Of a DNA stretch of 64,000 nucleotides, positions 55,213 through 64,000 are shown in pieces. Below the pieces are notes generated by a model, which was not told the DNA's origin, did not search any database, and saw only the letters and a list, made by a program, of their open reading frames with translations. Numbering within the stretch: the stretch's first letter is position 1; every line of letters starts with the position of its first letter. Source of the stretch: Actinomyces radicidentis (GTDB lineage: Bacteria; Actinomycetota; Actinomycetes; Actinomycetales; Actinomycetaceae); the NCBI RefSeq assembly GCF_001553565.1, contig NZ_CP014228.1:248001-312000 (forward strand), given 5' to 3'. Position numbers and translations under genes: made by a program.

Positions 55213-56403
55213 ATGACCTCCACCGACGTCCGCACCAGGACCCCGCGCACCGCCCCCGTGGCGCTGCCGGCGCCGCTGCGCCGCGACGCCGTCGCCGCCC
55301 CCTGGTCCCCAGACCAGGTCCCTGAGGTCCCGACGACGGCGGACGGCGCCGTCCCCGACCGCCTCACCGACCGCCTCGGGCGGACGGTGCGCGACCTGCG
55401 TCTGTCCGTCACGGACCGCTGCAACCTGCGCTGCACGTACTGCATGCCCGCCGAGGGCCTCGAGTGGCTCCCGAGCGAGTCCCTCCTCACGGTCGAGGAG
55501 CTGGGCCGTCTCGCCCGCATCGCCGTCGAGCGCCTCGGCGTCGAGAGGATCCGCCTCACCGGCGGCGAGCCCCTCATGCGCCGCGACCTCGAGGACATCG
55601 TCGCCGCCGTCGCCTCGCTGCGCACCCGCCGCACCGGCGAGGCCCCCGACGTCGGCGTGACGACGAACGGTCTGGGCCTCGACAAGCGCGCGGCGGGTCT
55701 GCGCGCCGCGGGCCTCGCCCGCGTCAACGTCTCCATCGACACCCTCGACCCCGTCGAGTACGCCCGCGCCACGAGGCGTGACCGCTTCGACGACGTCCTG
55801 CGCGGCGTCGCCGGCGCCCAGGCGGCGGGCCTGGACCCGATCAAGGTCAACGCCGTCGCCATGCCGGGGACGGTGGAGCGGCGCGCCCCCGAGCTGCTCG
55901 GCGAGTGCCTGCGCCGCGGCTGGCACCTGCGCTTCATCGAGCACATGCCGCTCGGTCCGCGCGAGTCGTGGCGCCCCGAGGACGTCGTCGGCGTCGCGGA
56001 CGTGCTGGAGTCGCTGGCCGCGGCGGGCTACGAGCTGACGGAGATGGGCCGCCCCGACCGCCGTCCCGCGGCCCTGTGGGACGTCGCCGCGGGCACCGAC
56101 CGCTGGGGGAACGAGCACCCGGCCGGCCGCGTCGGCGTCATCGCCTCGGTGACGGCCCCCTTCTGCGAGGACTGCGACCGCACCCGCGTCACCGCGGACG
56201 GGCGGCTGATGACGTGCCTGTTCTCCTCGACGGAGACGGACCTGCGCGGGCCGATGCGGGCCGGCGCCACGGATGACGAGCTCATCCGGATCTGGGCGGG
56301 CGCCACCTGGCACAAGCCGCTCGGGCACGGCACGGACGAGCCGTGGGAGGCGCCGGACGGCTTCGTCCGCCCGTCCCGCACGATGTCCGCGATCGGCGGC
56401 TGA
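55213..56403 (+). CDS. moaA: GTP 3',8-cyclase
   Basis: A radical-SAM enzyme for the first step of molybdenum cofactor synthesis (GTP to 3',8-cH2GTP). The 396-residue protein has CNLRCTYC (about residues 71-78), TGGEPLMR, and the C-terminal second cluster site FCEDCDRTR...C (about 318-335), and ends with the essential GG. A ~50-residue Pro/Ala lead precedes the conserved DRLGRTVRDLRLSVTDR. The ATG at 55213 sits just after the terminator and may be near-leaderless. Confidence 0.96.
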   Translation: MTSTDVRTRTPRTAPVALPAPLRRDAVAAPWSPDQVPEVPTTADGAVPDRLTDRLGRTVRDLRLSVTDRCNLRCTYCMPAEGLEWLPSESLLTVEELGRLARIAVERLGVERIRLTGGEPLMRRDLEDIVAAVASLRTRRTGEAPDVGVTTNGLGLDKRAAGLRAAGLARVNVSIDTLDPVEYARATRRDRFDDVLRGVAGAQAAGLDPIKVNAVAMPGTVERRAPELLGECLRRGWHLRFIEHMPLGPRESWRPEDVVGVADVLESLAAAGYELTEMGRPDRRPAALWDVAAGTDRWGNEHPAGRVGVIASVTAPFCEDCDRTRVTADGRLMTCLFSSTETDLRGPMRAGATDDELIRIWAGATWHKPLGHGTDEPWEAPDGFVRPSRTMSAIGG

Positions 56404-56499
56404 GCCCGCCGATCGCCGTGCGGCACCGGTTGCCGGACCGCGCGGGGCGCCGTCCGCGTCACCACTCCCCCATCCACCTGCTTCGAGCTAGGAGCCCCG

Positions 56500-56778
56500 T
56501 TGAGCACTGAGTCCTCCGCCGGGACGATCTCGGTCGAGATCCACTACTTCGCCGCCGCGGCCGAGGCCGCCGGCCGAACCGAGGAGCGCCTCGACGTCGC
56601 CGAGGGCACGACGCTGGCGGCGCTGCGCGAGCAGCTGGCCGGGCGCGGTCTGGCGATGGCGAAGGTCATCGGGGTCTCGAGCTACCTCGTGGGCGCCCTG
56701 TCGACGCCGCCGGACTCGCTGACGCCGCTCGCCGACGGCGTGCGGGTCGACGTCCTCCCGCCTTTTGCGGGCGGCTGA
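56500..56778 (+). CDS. moaD: molybdopterin synthase small subunit (MoaD/ThiS family)
   Basis: The sulfur carrier of molybdopterin synthase. The 92-residue beta-grasp protein begins with IHYFAAAAEAAGRTEE and ends with LPPFAGG, whose C-terminal GG is thiocarboxylated. The start is a TTG at 56500 with AGGAG at 56490. Its partner MoaE is encoded convergently next door. Confidence 0.9.
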   Translation: MSTESSAGTISVEIHYFAAAAEAAGRTEERLDVAEGTTLAALREQLAGRGLAMAKVIGVSSYLVGALSTPPDSLTPLADGVRVDVLPPFAGG

Positions 56779-56804
56779 GCCCGCACCTCCCGCTGCTCGA
56801 CCGT

Positions 56805-56860
56805 CAATGCGTCGCTCGACCGTCTGATTTCCAGAAATCAGGCGGTCGAGCGATGCATTG
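56805..56860 (+). terminator. 26-bp-stem palindrome between moaD and moaE
   Basis: Arms 56805-56830 and 56835-56860 pair over 26 bp with loop CCAG. The two non-Watson-Crick positions are G-U pairs in the plus-strand transcript only, so it is oriented for moaD. The CCGTCTGA/TCAGGCGG core recurs at 34.46 kb. Confidence 0.75.
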
Positions 56861-56880
56861 CCGGTCGACGGCGCAGGGGG

Positions 56881-57330
56881 TCAGGCGATGTTCGACCACT
56901 CCTTGGAGCCGTCCTCGAAGAGCTGGTGCTTCCAGATCGGCAGGCGCTTCTTGACCTCCTCGACGGTCTCGCGCAGCGCGTCGAAGGCGGGGGCCCGGTG
57001 GTCGGCGCTCACGGCGACGCCGAGCGCGGTCTCCCCGATGCGCAGGTCGCCCACCCGGTGGACGACGGCGACGGCCCGCAGACCCGGCCTGGCGGCGACC
57101 TCCTGCGCGATGGTCCGGACGATCTCGTCGGCGCTGGGGTGCGAGGAGTAGGTGAGGCCGATGACGCCGCGCCCGCCGTCGTGGTCGCGGACGACGCCGT
57201 CGAAGCTGAGGACGGCGCCGGCGGCCCGGTCCTCGACGGCGGCGGCGAGCTCGGCGACGCTCACGGGCTCGCTCGTCACCTCGGCGCGCACGACGCGCGC
57301 GCTCTCGCCTCCGGCTGACTGGTCGCTCAC
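56881..57330 (-). CDS. moaE: molybdopterin synthase catalytic subunit
   Basis: Converts cyclic pyranopterin monophosphate to molybdopterin using MoaD thiocarboxylate. The 149-residue protein has GAVLSFDGVVRDHDGGRGV, LTYSSHPSADE, VVHRVGDLRIGE and the catalytic Lys region KKRLPIWKHQLFEDGSKEW. The GTG start has AGGAGGAC upstream. It is transcribed against the other moa genes and stands alone. Confidence 0.95.
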   Translation of the reverse strand: MSDQSAGGESARVVRAEVTSEPVSVAELAAAVEDRAAGAVLSFDGVVRDHDGGRGVIGLTYSSHPSADEIVRTIAQEVAARPGLRAVAVVHRVGDLRIGETALGVAVSADHRAPAFDALRETVEEVKKRLPIWKHQLFEDGSKEWSNIA

Positions 57331-57627
57331 GGGCTGTCCTCCTGGTCGCGGTGCGGGTGCCCCGCGACGCTACACGTACAGGCAGCGCCGTGACAGCCAC
57401 GCGCCCGAGACGTCCGCGACGACGTCACCGGCGCGCCGCCCGGCCCGCCGCCACCCGGACCTCCACCGGACCCACCGGCCCCTCCCGGCAGGGCGGACGT
57501 CGCGCACGCCCGGACGGCGGGCATGATGGGCCCCTGAGTGCGGCGCCCCGCCGCCCGCGCCCCACGGCGGCCGAGGACCGCCGCCGCTCGTCGGAGCGCG
57601 ATGACCACTGACCGAGGAAGGGACCCG

Positions 57628-59097
57628 ATGCCCGAGCTGCTGCCGCTGGAGGACTACGTCGCCGAGGTGCTGGCCTCCCTCACCCCGCTCGAGCCCGTCG
57701 AGGTGCCGCTCGCGCGCGCCCACGGCCTCGTCCTCGCCGAGGACGTCACCGCCGCGCTCCCGGTCCCGCCGTGGACGAACTCCTCGATGGACGGCTACGC
57801 CGTGCGCGCCGCCGAGACCGCCGGAGCCTCCCCGGAGCACCCGGTCCTCCTGCCCGTCGCCGGCGACGTCCCCGCGGGCGTCGCCCCGGAGCCCCTGGCC
57901 CCCGGCACGGCGCAGCGCATCATGACCGGCGCGATGCTGCCCGAGGGCGCCGACGCCGTCGTCAAGGTCGAGGACACCGACCAGGAGCCCGGCCACCACC
58001 CGCTGCCCGAGCGCGTCGGGATCATGGCCGAGGTCGCCGTCGGGATCGCGACCCGTCACGCGGGCGAGGACGTCGCCGTCGGGGACCCCGTCATGGCCGC
58101 CGGGACCGTCCTGTCCGCCACCGCGGTCTCCTCGCTGGCGAGCGTCGGCCGCGGCACCGTGCGCGTCCTTCCCCGGGTGCGCGTCGCCGTCGTCTCGACG
58201 GGAGCCGAGCTCGTCGACCCGGGCGAGGCCCTGCCGACCGGCGCGATCCCAGACTCCAACAGCCTCCTCATCGCCGGCCTCGTCGAGGAGAACGGCGAGA
58301 CCGTCGCGAACGTCTCCCGCTCCGGCGACACCGCCGAGGCCCTCTCCGCGGTCCTGGCGCAGGCGGCCGACGGCGCGGACCTCATCGTCACCTCGGGCGG
58401 CGTCTCCGCCGGCGCCTTCGACCCCCTCAAGATGCTCGCCGACGCCTCCCGCGAGGGCTCCGAGGCGGGCGCCGGCGTCGCCCTCGCCTTCTCCAAGGTC
58501 GCCATGCAGCCGGGCAAGCCCCAGGGCCACGGCACCGTGCGCGCCTCGGACGGCCGCGAGGTGCCGATCATCATGCTGCCGGGCAACCCGGTGAGCGTCC
58601 TCGTCTCCTTCACGACGATCGTCGCCCCGGCCCTGGCTCGCCTCGACGGGCACGACGGTGTCGCTCTCACCGCCGCGGGCCCCACCGACGGCGCCGGCAC
58701 CGCCCTCAGCCCGGCCCGCGCGGGCGCCGCCCTGCCGGTGCGCACCCGAGCCGGCATCTCCTGGAGGACGGCGGGCAACCGCCGCCAGCACATCCCGGTG
58801 CGCCTCATCGAGCGGCCCGCGGACCTGCCCGAGGGCACGGACGCCTCCCCCGAGGACGTCTGGGTGACCCGCTGGGTGGCGCCGACGCACCGCCTCGGCT
58901 CGGGCTCGCACCTCGTCGCCTCGCTGCCGGCGGCCCAGGCCCTCGCCGTCGTCCCCGCGAACACGCCGAGCGTCGAGCCGGGCGACGAGGTCGGCCTCAT
59001 CGCGCTCGCCTCGCCCGCCGCACCCGGCGGCGCGCACCTGCCGGTCCGCGCCAGCGCCCCCGTGCCGCCGCGCGCGCCCGAGCAGCCGACCGTCTGA
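57628..59097 (+). CDS. moeA: molybdopterin molybdotransferase
   Basis: Inserts molybdate into adenylylated molybdopterin. The 489-residue protein has WTNSSMDGYAVRA (about residue 50), GAMLPEGADAVVKVED, SNSLLIAGLV, TSGGVSAG and LPGNPVSVLVSF, then the C-terminal beta domain with a Pro/Ala tail. The ATG at 57628 is preferred because GAGGAAGG precedes it; a start nine codons upstream lacks one. First of moeA-moaC-mobA. Confidence 0.95.
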   Translation: MPELLPLEDYVAEVLASLTPLEPVEVPLARAHGLVLAEDVTAALPVPPWTNSSMDGYAVRAAETAGASPEHPVLLPVAGDVPAGVAPEPLAPGTAQRIMTGAMLPEGADAVVKVEDTDQEPGHHPLPERVGIMAEVAVGIATRHAGEDVAVGDPVMAAGTVLSATAVSSLASVGRGTVRVLPRVRVAVVSTGAELVDPGEALPTGAIPDSNSLLIAGLVEENGETVANVSRSGDTAEALSAVLAQAADGADLIVTSGGVSAGAFDPLKMLADASREGSEAGAGVALAFSKVAMQPGKPQGHGTVRASDGREVPIIMLPGNPVSVLVSFTTIVAPALARLDGHDGVALTAAGPTDGAGTALSPARAGAALPVRTRAGISWRTAGNRRQHIPVRLIERPADLPEGTDASPEDVWVTRWVAPTHRLGSGSHLVASLPAAQALAVVPANTPSVEPGDEVGLIALASPAAPGGAHLPVRASAPVPPRAPEQPTV

Positions 59098-59133
59098 CCC
59101 GCCCGACCCGTCCGACACGCCCAGGAGACCGTC

Positions 59134-59631
59134 GTGACCGACCCGTCCCAGACCCGCCTCACCCACCTCGACGACGCCGGCGCCGCCTGCATGGTCGACG
59201 TGACCGCGAAGCAGCCGACCGTGCGCACCGCGAGCGCCACAGCCTTCGTCGCCTGCGCCCCGGGCATCGTGGCCGCGCTGCGCGACGGGACCGTCCCCAA
59301 GGGCGACGTCCTCGCGGTGGCCCGGATCGCGGGCATCGCCGCGGCGAAGAAGGTGCCGGACCTGCTGCCGCTCGCCCACGTCATCGGCGTCCACGGCTGC
59401 TCGGTCGACCTCGCGGTCGAGGACGAGGGCGTGCGGATCGAGACGACGGTGCGCACCGCGGACCGAACCGGCGTGGAGATGGAGGCCCTCACGGCCGCGA
59501 CCGTCGCCGGCCTCGCGATCGTCGACATGGTCAAGGGCGTCGACCGCTCGGTGGCGCTGCGCGAGGCGAAGGTGACCGCGAAGTCCGGCGGCCGCTCGGG
59601 CGACTGGGTCCGTCCCGATGGCGCCGTCTGA
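59134..59631 (+). CDS. moaC: cyclic pyranopterin monophosphate synthase
   Basis: Acts after MoaA to form cPMP. The 165-residue protein shows the family core MVDVTAKQPTVRTA, the catalytic KGDVLAVARIAGI, LPLAHVIGVHGCSV, and the C-terminal GVEMEALTAATVAGLAIVDMVK region with K-x-GGRSG. The GTG start follows CAGGAGACC. Overlaps mobA by 14 bp. Confidence 0.96.
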   Translation: MTDPSQTRLTHLDDAGAACMVDVTAKQPTVRTASATAFVACAPGIVAALRDGTVPKGDVLAVARIAGIAAAKKVPDLLPLAHVIGVHGCSVDLAVEDEGVRIETTVRTADRTGVEMEALTAATVAGLAIVDMVKGVDRSVALREAKVTAKSGGRSGDWVRPDGAV

Positions 59632-60343
59632 GGCCTCGGCTCCGACGCGGCCCTCCTCCCCCGACGACGCGTCCCGGGCCGTCGACGTCGTCGTGCTCGC
59701 GGGCGGGACGGGGCGGCGCCTCGGCGGCGCCTCCAAGCCCGACGTCGTCGCGCGCGGTGAGCGCCTGCTCGACCACGTCCTCAACGGCCTCTCCCGCCTC
59801 GACGGCTCGGACGGCGGGCTCCCGCTCGGCCGCGTCGTCGTCGTGGCGCCCGAGGAGGTCGAGCTGCCCGCGGGCGTCCTGCGCGCCCTCGAGGACCCGC
59901 CGCTCGGCGGTCCCGTCGCCGGGCTCGCGGCCGGCCTCCTCGCGCTCGTCGGCGACGCCGACGGCACTGACGGGCCAGCGCCGCTCACCGCCGTCCTCAC
60001 CTGCGACGCCCCGGACTCGTACCGGGCGCTGCCCCCGCTCCGCACCGCGGCCCTCGACGCCCGGGAGCGCGACGGCGCCGTCGCCGTCTCCTGCCAGGGC
60101 GAGGACCGGCACACGCAGTACCTCCTCGGCGTCTACCGCACGGAGCGCCTGGCCGCCGTCGTCGCCCCGGGCGGGCAGCCCCTCCGGGACGTCGCCGTGC
60201 ACCGGACGCTGCGGGCCCTCGACGTCGTCGAGCTCGCCGAGGACGCCGTCCGCACCGCCTCACTGGACCTCGACACCTGGGAGGACGTGCACGCCTGGGA
60301 GCGTGCCGGCGGAGATCCTTCCGACGGCGCGTCCGCCCGCTGA
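59618..60343 (+). CDS. mobA: molybdenum cofactor guanylyltransferase-like NTP transferase
   Basis: Probably attaches GMP to Mo-molybdopterin to form MGD, required by NarG. The 241-residue Rossmann-type protein has the nucleotide-binding VLAGGTGRRLGGASKP (about residues 27-42), PVAGLAAGL and VLTCDAPD. Its genuine MobA identity, as opposed to a cytidylyltransferase, rests on context. The start lies inside the end of moaC. Confidence 0.85.
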   Translation: MAPSEASAPTRPSSPDDASRAVDVVVLAGGTGRRLGGASKPDVVARGERLLDHVLNGLSRLDGSDGGLPLGRVVVVAPEEVELPAGVLRALEDPPLGGPVAGLAAGLLALVGDADGTDGPAPLTAVLTCDAPDSYRALPPLRTAALDARERDGAVAVSCQGEDRHTQYLLGVYRTERLAAVVAPGGQPLRDVAVHRTLRALDVVELAEDAVRTASLDLDTWEDVHAWERAGGDPSDGASAR

Positions 60344-60392
60344 GCACACGAGGACCGTTCATACCGCTGGCACGCGGGTGCGTCCCGACGAC

Positions 60393-60490
60393 GCCCCGTG
60401 CGCACGGGTCCGGACCCGGGCGCACGGGGCGCGCGCAAGACCCGCAGGGACGACGGAGCCGCCCGGCGCCGGAGGGCGCGGGGCGGCTCC
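60393..60490. terminator. two hairpins between convergent mobA and mogA
   Basis: The first is an almost perfect 19-bp-arm palindrome without loop (60393-60411/60412-60430), 50 bp after mobA. The second is GGAGCCGCCCGGCGCC (60455-60470) with GGCGCGGGGCGGCTCC (60475-60490), one mismatch, 20 bp after mogA. They probably terminate mobA and mogA respectively. Confidence 0.65.
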
Positions 60491-60509
60491 TGATCGGTGT
60501 CGCGACGAC

Positions 60510-61118
60510 TCAGTGGTCACCGCCGCCGAGCTGCTCGAGGACGTGCGGGACGAGCGGACCGATGACGGCCACGGTGTCCTTGACCCCGCCGCGCGAACCG
60601 GGCGCGTTGACGACGAGCGCACCCGCCGAGTCGCGGGAGGTGACGCCCACGAGCCCGCGGGAGAGCCCCGCGAGCGGCGTCTTGGCCAGGCCGTAGGAGC
60701 GCACCTGCTCCTCGAGGCCCTCCAGACGGGTCTCGAGCAGCGGCGCGGTGCCCTCGGGCGTGAGGTCGCGCGGCGTGACGCCGGTGCCGCCGGTCGTGAG
60801 GACGACGCGCGCCCCCGCCGCGACGGCCTCTCGGATCGCCTGGGAGACGGACTCGACGCCGTCGGGCACCACCTGGAAGTCCTCGACGAGGACGCCGTGC
60901 TCGGCGAGCAGGCGCATGGCGAGCGGGCCGGAGAGGTCCTCGCGCGCACCGGAGGCGCAGCGGTCGGAGACGGTGATGACGGCGCCGCGCACCTCGTGGT
61001 CGAGGGGCTGCAGGCTCTTCTGGACGACCTCGTCGGCGCTCGGCTGGGAGCCGGGTCGGGCGCCGTCGCCCGCACCGCGCTCCGAGCCGCCGTGGGCGTG
61101 CTCGTGGGAGTGACTCAT
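60510..61118 (-). CDS. mogA: molybdopterin adenylyltransferase (MogA/MoaB family)
   Basis: Adenylylates molybdopterin before metal insertion by MoeA. The ~202-residue protein has AVITVSDRCASGAREDLSG, the MoCF_biosynth motif TTGGTGVTPRDLTPE, and NAPGSRGG. A His-rich N-terminal lead (HSHEHAHGG) may bind metal. No ribosome site is visible; TAGCGT seven bases upstream of the ATG resembles a -10 box, so the mRNA could be leaderless. A GTG at 61127 is the alternative start. Confidence 0.9.
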   Translation of the reverse strand: MSHSHEHAHGGSERGAGDGARPGSQPSADEVVQKSLQPLDHEVRGAVITVSDRCASGAREDLSGPLAMRLLAEHGVLVEDFQVVPDGVESVSQAIREAVAAGARVVLTTGGTGVTPRDLTPEGTAPLLETRLEGLEEQVRSYGLAKTPLAGLSRGLVGVTSRDSAGALVVNAPGSRGGVKDTVAVIGPLVPHVLEQLGGGDH

Positions 61119-61404
61119 GGGCGTCACGCTACCCGGGCGGCGACGCGGCCGAATAGCGAAGTGCTCTCTTGTTTAAAACTCAGGTAGCCGTGAGAAATGC
61201 GAGGGTCCGCAACCCGCGTCCTGCCAGGGGAAACACGCCGTGGTCATCGAGATCATCGACCCCGTGCATCATGTGCCCAGCACTCGCCGTCGGCCGCCTC
61301 GCCGACGGCGCCGCCAACGGGATCCGGGACCGCGCCACGCACCGACGCGCGACCGTCCGGAGCCCACCGCATCGTCAGCACCCCAACACTCACCAGGAGA
61401 CCAC
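61119..61404. other. upstream region of narK
   Basis: About 285 bp between divergent mogA and narK. It contains an AT-rich spot TCTCTTGTTTAAAACTC (61166-61182) that may hold the narK promoter. No clear FNR, NarL or Mo-related operator was identified, and no coding frame is supported. Confidence 0.45.
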
Positions 61405-62745
61405 ATGAGCAGTGAGATCCCGCTCGACACCTCGGGGAAGGTCCTCAAGGGCTGGAACCCCGAGGACCCGGAGCACTGGGACTCCACGATCGCCTGGCGC
61501 ACCCTGGCCATCTCGACCTTCTCCATGGTCATCGCCTTCTGCGTCTTCTTCCTCGTCTCGGCCATCGCCCCGAAGCTCAAGCTCATCGGCTTCGACCTCA
61601 CCAAGGGCCAGCTCTACTGGCTCACCGCCATGCCGGGCCTGTCCGGCGGCCTCATCCGCCTCATCTACATGTTCCTCCCGGCCCCCATGGGCACGCGCAA
61701 GCTCATCGGGATCTCCTCCCTGCTCTACCTCATCCCCATGGTCGGCTGGTTCTTCGCCGTCCAGGACACGAGCACCCCCTACGCCGTCCTCCTCCTGCTG
61801 TCCTTCCTGTGCGGCATCGGCGGCGGCACCTTCTCCGGCTACATGCCCTCGACCGGCTTCTTCTTCCCGAAGCGCCTGTCGGGCACGGCCCTCAACCTCC
61901 AGGCCGGCATCGGCAACCTGGGCATGTCGATCATCCAGATCGTCGGTCCCTGGCTCATGGGCTTCGGGCTCCTCGGCATCACCTTCATCGCCCCCCAGCG
62001 CCAGGCCGGCAACGAGGCGATCTTCGTCCACAACGCCGCGATCTTCTTCGTGCCGTGGACGATCCTCGCCGCGATCCTCGCCTTCGCCTACCTCAAGGAC
62101 GTCCCGGTCAAGGCGAACTTCCGCCAGCAGATCGACATCTTCTCCAACCCGAACACGTGGTACATGACCATGCTCTACGTGCTCACCTTCGGTCTCTTCT
62201 CCGGCTTCTCCGCCCAGTTCGGCCTCCTCATCAACAACACCTTCGGCGCCTCCTCCTCGCTCGCGACCGCCGGCTTCAAGGACCTGCCGCTCGGCGCCAC
62301 CTACGCCTTCCTCGGCCCCCTCATCGGCTCCATCGTCCGCGTCGCCTGGGGCCCGCTGTGCGACAAGCTCTCCGGGGGCCTGTGGACCTTCGTCTCCGCC
62401 GTCGGCATGGCCGTCACCCTCGGCTGGGCGGCCCTCTACCTCCACCCGACCGACCCGAGCCAGTTCACGCCCTTCCTGTGGGCCATGCTCCTCATGTTCT
62501 TCTTCGCGGGCATCGGCAACGCCGGCACCTTCAAGCAGATGCCGATGATCATGCCCAAGACCCAGGCCGGCGGCGCCATCGGCTTCACCGCCGCCATCGC
62601 CTGCTTCGGCCCGTTCTTCGTCGGCGTCGCCCTGTCCTCCATGGACGCCGCCACCTGGTTCTGGATCTCCGCCGCCTACTCCGCGCTGTGCGCCGTCGTC
62701 TGCTGGATCCGCTTCGCCCGTCCGAACGCCCCCTTCCGCGGCTGA
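61405..62745 (+). CDS. narK: nitrate/nitrite transporter, NarK family (MFS)
   Basis: Moves nitrate in and/or nitrite out for respiration. The 446-residue protein has about 12 membrane helices and the NNP signatures GLSGGLIRLIY, GIGNLGMSIIQIVGPW and GIGNAGTFKQMPMI, with substrate-binding Arg residues expected in TM2 (GGLIRL) and TM8 (SIVRVAW). The ATG at 61405 follows CAGGAGACC. It directly precedes narG and ends at its own terminator. Confidence 0.94.
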   Translation: MSSEIPLDTSGKVLKGWNPEDPEHWDSTIAWRTLAISTFSMVIAFCVFFLVSAIAPKLKLIGFDLTKGQLYWLTAMPGLSGGLIRLIYMFLPAPMGTRKLIGISSLLYLIPMVGWFFAVQDTSTPYAVLLLLSFLCGIGGGTFSGYMPSTGFFFPKRLSGTALNLQAGIGNLGMSIIQIVGPWLMGFGLLGITFIAPQRQAGNEAIFVHNAAIFFVPWTILAAILAFAYLKDVPVKANFRQQIDIFSNPNTWYMTMLYVLTFGLFSGFSAQFGLLINNTFGASSSLATAGFKDLPLGATYAFLGPLIGSIVRVAWGPLCDKLSGGLWTFVSAVGMAVTLGWAALYLHPTDPSQFTPFLWAMLLMFFFAGIGNAGTFKQMPMIMPKTQAGGAIGFTAAIACFGPFFVGVALSSMDAATWFWISAAYSALCAVVCWIRFARPNAPFRG

Positions 62746-62751
62746 GCCCAC

Positions 62752-62786
62752 CGGCCGGCGCGTCCCCGCGCGGGGCGCGCCGGCCG
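62752..62786 (+). terminator. hairpin terminator after narK
   Basis: CGGCCGGCGCG (62752-62762) pairs with CGCGCCGGCCG (62776-62786); the loop holds a nested CCCCGCGCGGGG. Starts 7 bp after the narK stop and separates narK from narG. Confidence 0.7.
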
Positions 62787-62841
62787 TCACCCGTCCCGCC
62801 GCCACCGACCACACCACCGCACGTACGAGAGAAGGACCTCG

Positions 62842-64000
62842 ATGAGCACCACCGTCCACGAGCCCCTCGTCCCCTCCGACGACACCCCGGTCGAGAACGC
62901 CACCGGCCTGTTTGTTCTCCCTGGGCTCCTACCTCCGCAAGGGCAAGGCCTCCAAGGACGGCCGCCGCCTCTTCCTCGAGGGCGGCCGCGAGGCCGACAC
63001 CTTCTACCGGCACCGCTGGAGCCACGACAAGATGGTCCACTCCACCCACGGGGTGAACTGCACGGGCTCCTGCGCCTGGGAGGTGTACGTCACCGACGGC
63101 GTCATTACCTGGGAGAAGCAGATCACCGACTACCCGACCACCGGGCCGGACATGCCGGAGTACGAGCCCCGCGGCTGCCCCCGCGGCGCCGCCTTCTCCT
63201 GGTACACGTACTCCCCCACGCGCATCCGGTACCCCTACGTGCGCTCCGTCCTCCTGGACGCCTTCCGCGACGCCCGCGCCCGTCACGACGGCGACGCCGT
63301 CGCCGCCTGGGCCGAGGTCACCGGGAACCCCGAGACCGCCCGCGCCTACAAGTCCGCCCGAGGCAAGGGCGGCATGGTGCGCGTCGGCTGGGACGAGGCC
63401 ATGGACATCATCGCCGCCGCCTACGTCCACACCATCCGCACCTGGGGCCCGGACCGCTGCGCCGGCTTCTCCGTCATCCCCGCCATGTCGATGCTCTCCT
63501 ACGGCGCCGGCGCGCGCTTCCACGAGCTCATCGGCGGCACGATGCTCTCCTTCTACGACTGGTACGCGGACCTGCCGCCGGCCTCCCCGCAGGTCTTCGG
63601 CGACCAGACCGACGTCCCTGAGGCCGGCGACTGGTACAACTCGCAGTTCCTCATCATGTGGGGCTCGAACCTCCCGGTCACCCGCACCCCCGACGCCCAC
63701 TTCATGACCGAGGCCCGCTACCACGGCCAGAAGGTCGTCGCCGTCTCCCCGGACTACGCGGACAACACCAAGTTCGCCGACCAGTGGCTGCGCGTCGCCC
63801 CCGGCACCGACGGGGCGCTGGCCATGGCGATGGGCCACGTCATCCTCAAGGAGTTCCACGTCGGCCGGCGCGAGCCCTACTTCCTGGACTACATGCGCCG
63901 TCACACCGACGCGCCCTTCCTCATCGAGCTCGACGAGCGCCCCGAGGGCGGCTACGTCCCCGGCCGCTTCATCACCGCCGACGGCGTCGACGGCGTCGCG
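62842..64000 (+). pseudogene. narG: respiratory nitrate reductase alpha subunit, frameshifted near the start and cut by the window edge
   Basis: The molybdo-bis-MGD catalytic subunit. From the ATG at 62842 (AAGGACC upstream) the frame reads MSTTVHEPLVPSDD to ATGL, then is lost. The conserved protein continues one frame over from 62917 (SLGSYLRKGKAS, READTFYRHRWSHDK, the FS0 cluster site HGVNCTGSC with CPRG, and the Mo-ligand Asp in GSNLPVTRTPDAH). The break coincides with a tandem duplication TGTT-TGTT (62909-62916); one copy would restore the frame as GLFSLG. It may be a real inactivating or reversible mutation or a sequencing error. The remaining ~850 codons lie beyond the window. Confidence 0.88.

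Overview
The window is very GC-rich DNA from an Actinomyces-like actinobacterium. The evidence is the conserved block argS-lysA-hom-thrB-rho-rpmE-prfA-prmC, a SigR/RsrA mycothiol-type stress switch, a Kgd-type fused 2-oxoglutarate dehydrogenase, a monomeric isocitrate dehydrogenase and a 24-residue bL37 ribosomal protein gene. The genus is an inference from gene content, not from a search.

Left part (1-24.4 kb). The conserved block runs on the minus strand. It is interrupted by accessory modules: an FMN reductase/luciferase-like pair, a PAS-domain protein, and a plus-strand iron-type transport operon between hom and lysA. That operon has a near-consensus promoter overlapped by a DtxR/IdeR-like box. 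It encodes an ECF transporter (S, fused double ATPase, T) followed by two ABC half-transporters of the exporter fold. The first half-transporter gene is broken by a +1 frameshift and by a 1076-bp IS481-type element inserted at CTAG. A Mn/Fe NRAMP transporter with a palindromic operator and a tRNA-Arg(CCG) follow argS.

Middle part (24.4-44.1 kb). Here lie a glycerophosphodiesterase, an M23 peptidase, two CNNM/HlyC membrane proteins, kgd, and an SGNH-like protein lacking the usual serine. An AT-richer islet carries a HEPN-domain gene split by an ISL3 element with a perfect 8-bp target duplication. After it come bL37, rsrA-sigR under a SigR-type promoter, DoxX, and a lipoprotein/adaptor/MacB-like export operon.

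Right part (44.2-64 kb). Monomeric icd, aroA and rsgA are followed by a nitrogen-oxide respiration region: a SufR-like regulator, a copper nitrite reductase with an extra N-terminal cupredoxin, two polytopic membrane proteins, a DUF2249 protein, molybdenum cofactor genes (moaA, moaD, moaE, moeA, moaC, mobA, mogA), narK and the start of narG. The logic is nitrate uptake, Moco-dependent reduction to nitrite, then reduction by NirK. In this sequence narG is frameshifted near its start by a 4-bp tandem duplication.

Recurrent structural themes are long near-perfect intergenic palindromes and a 22-bp-period repeat found at two distant loci, one of them forming the 3' end of aroA.
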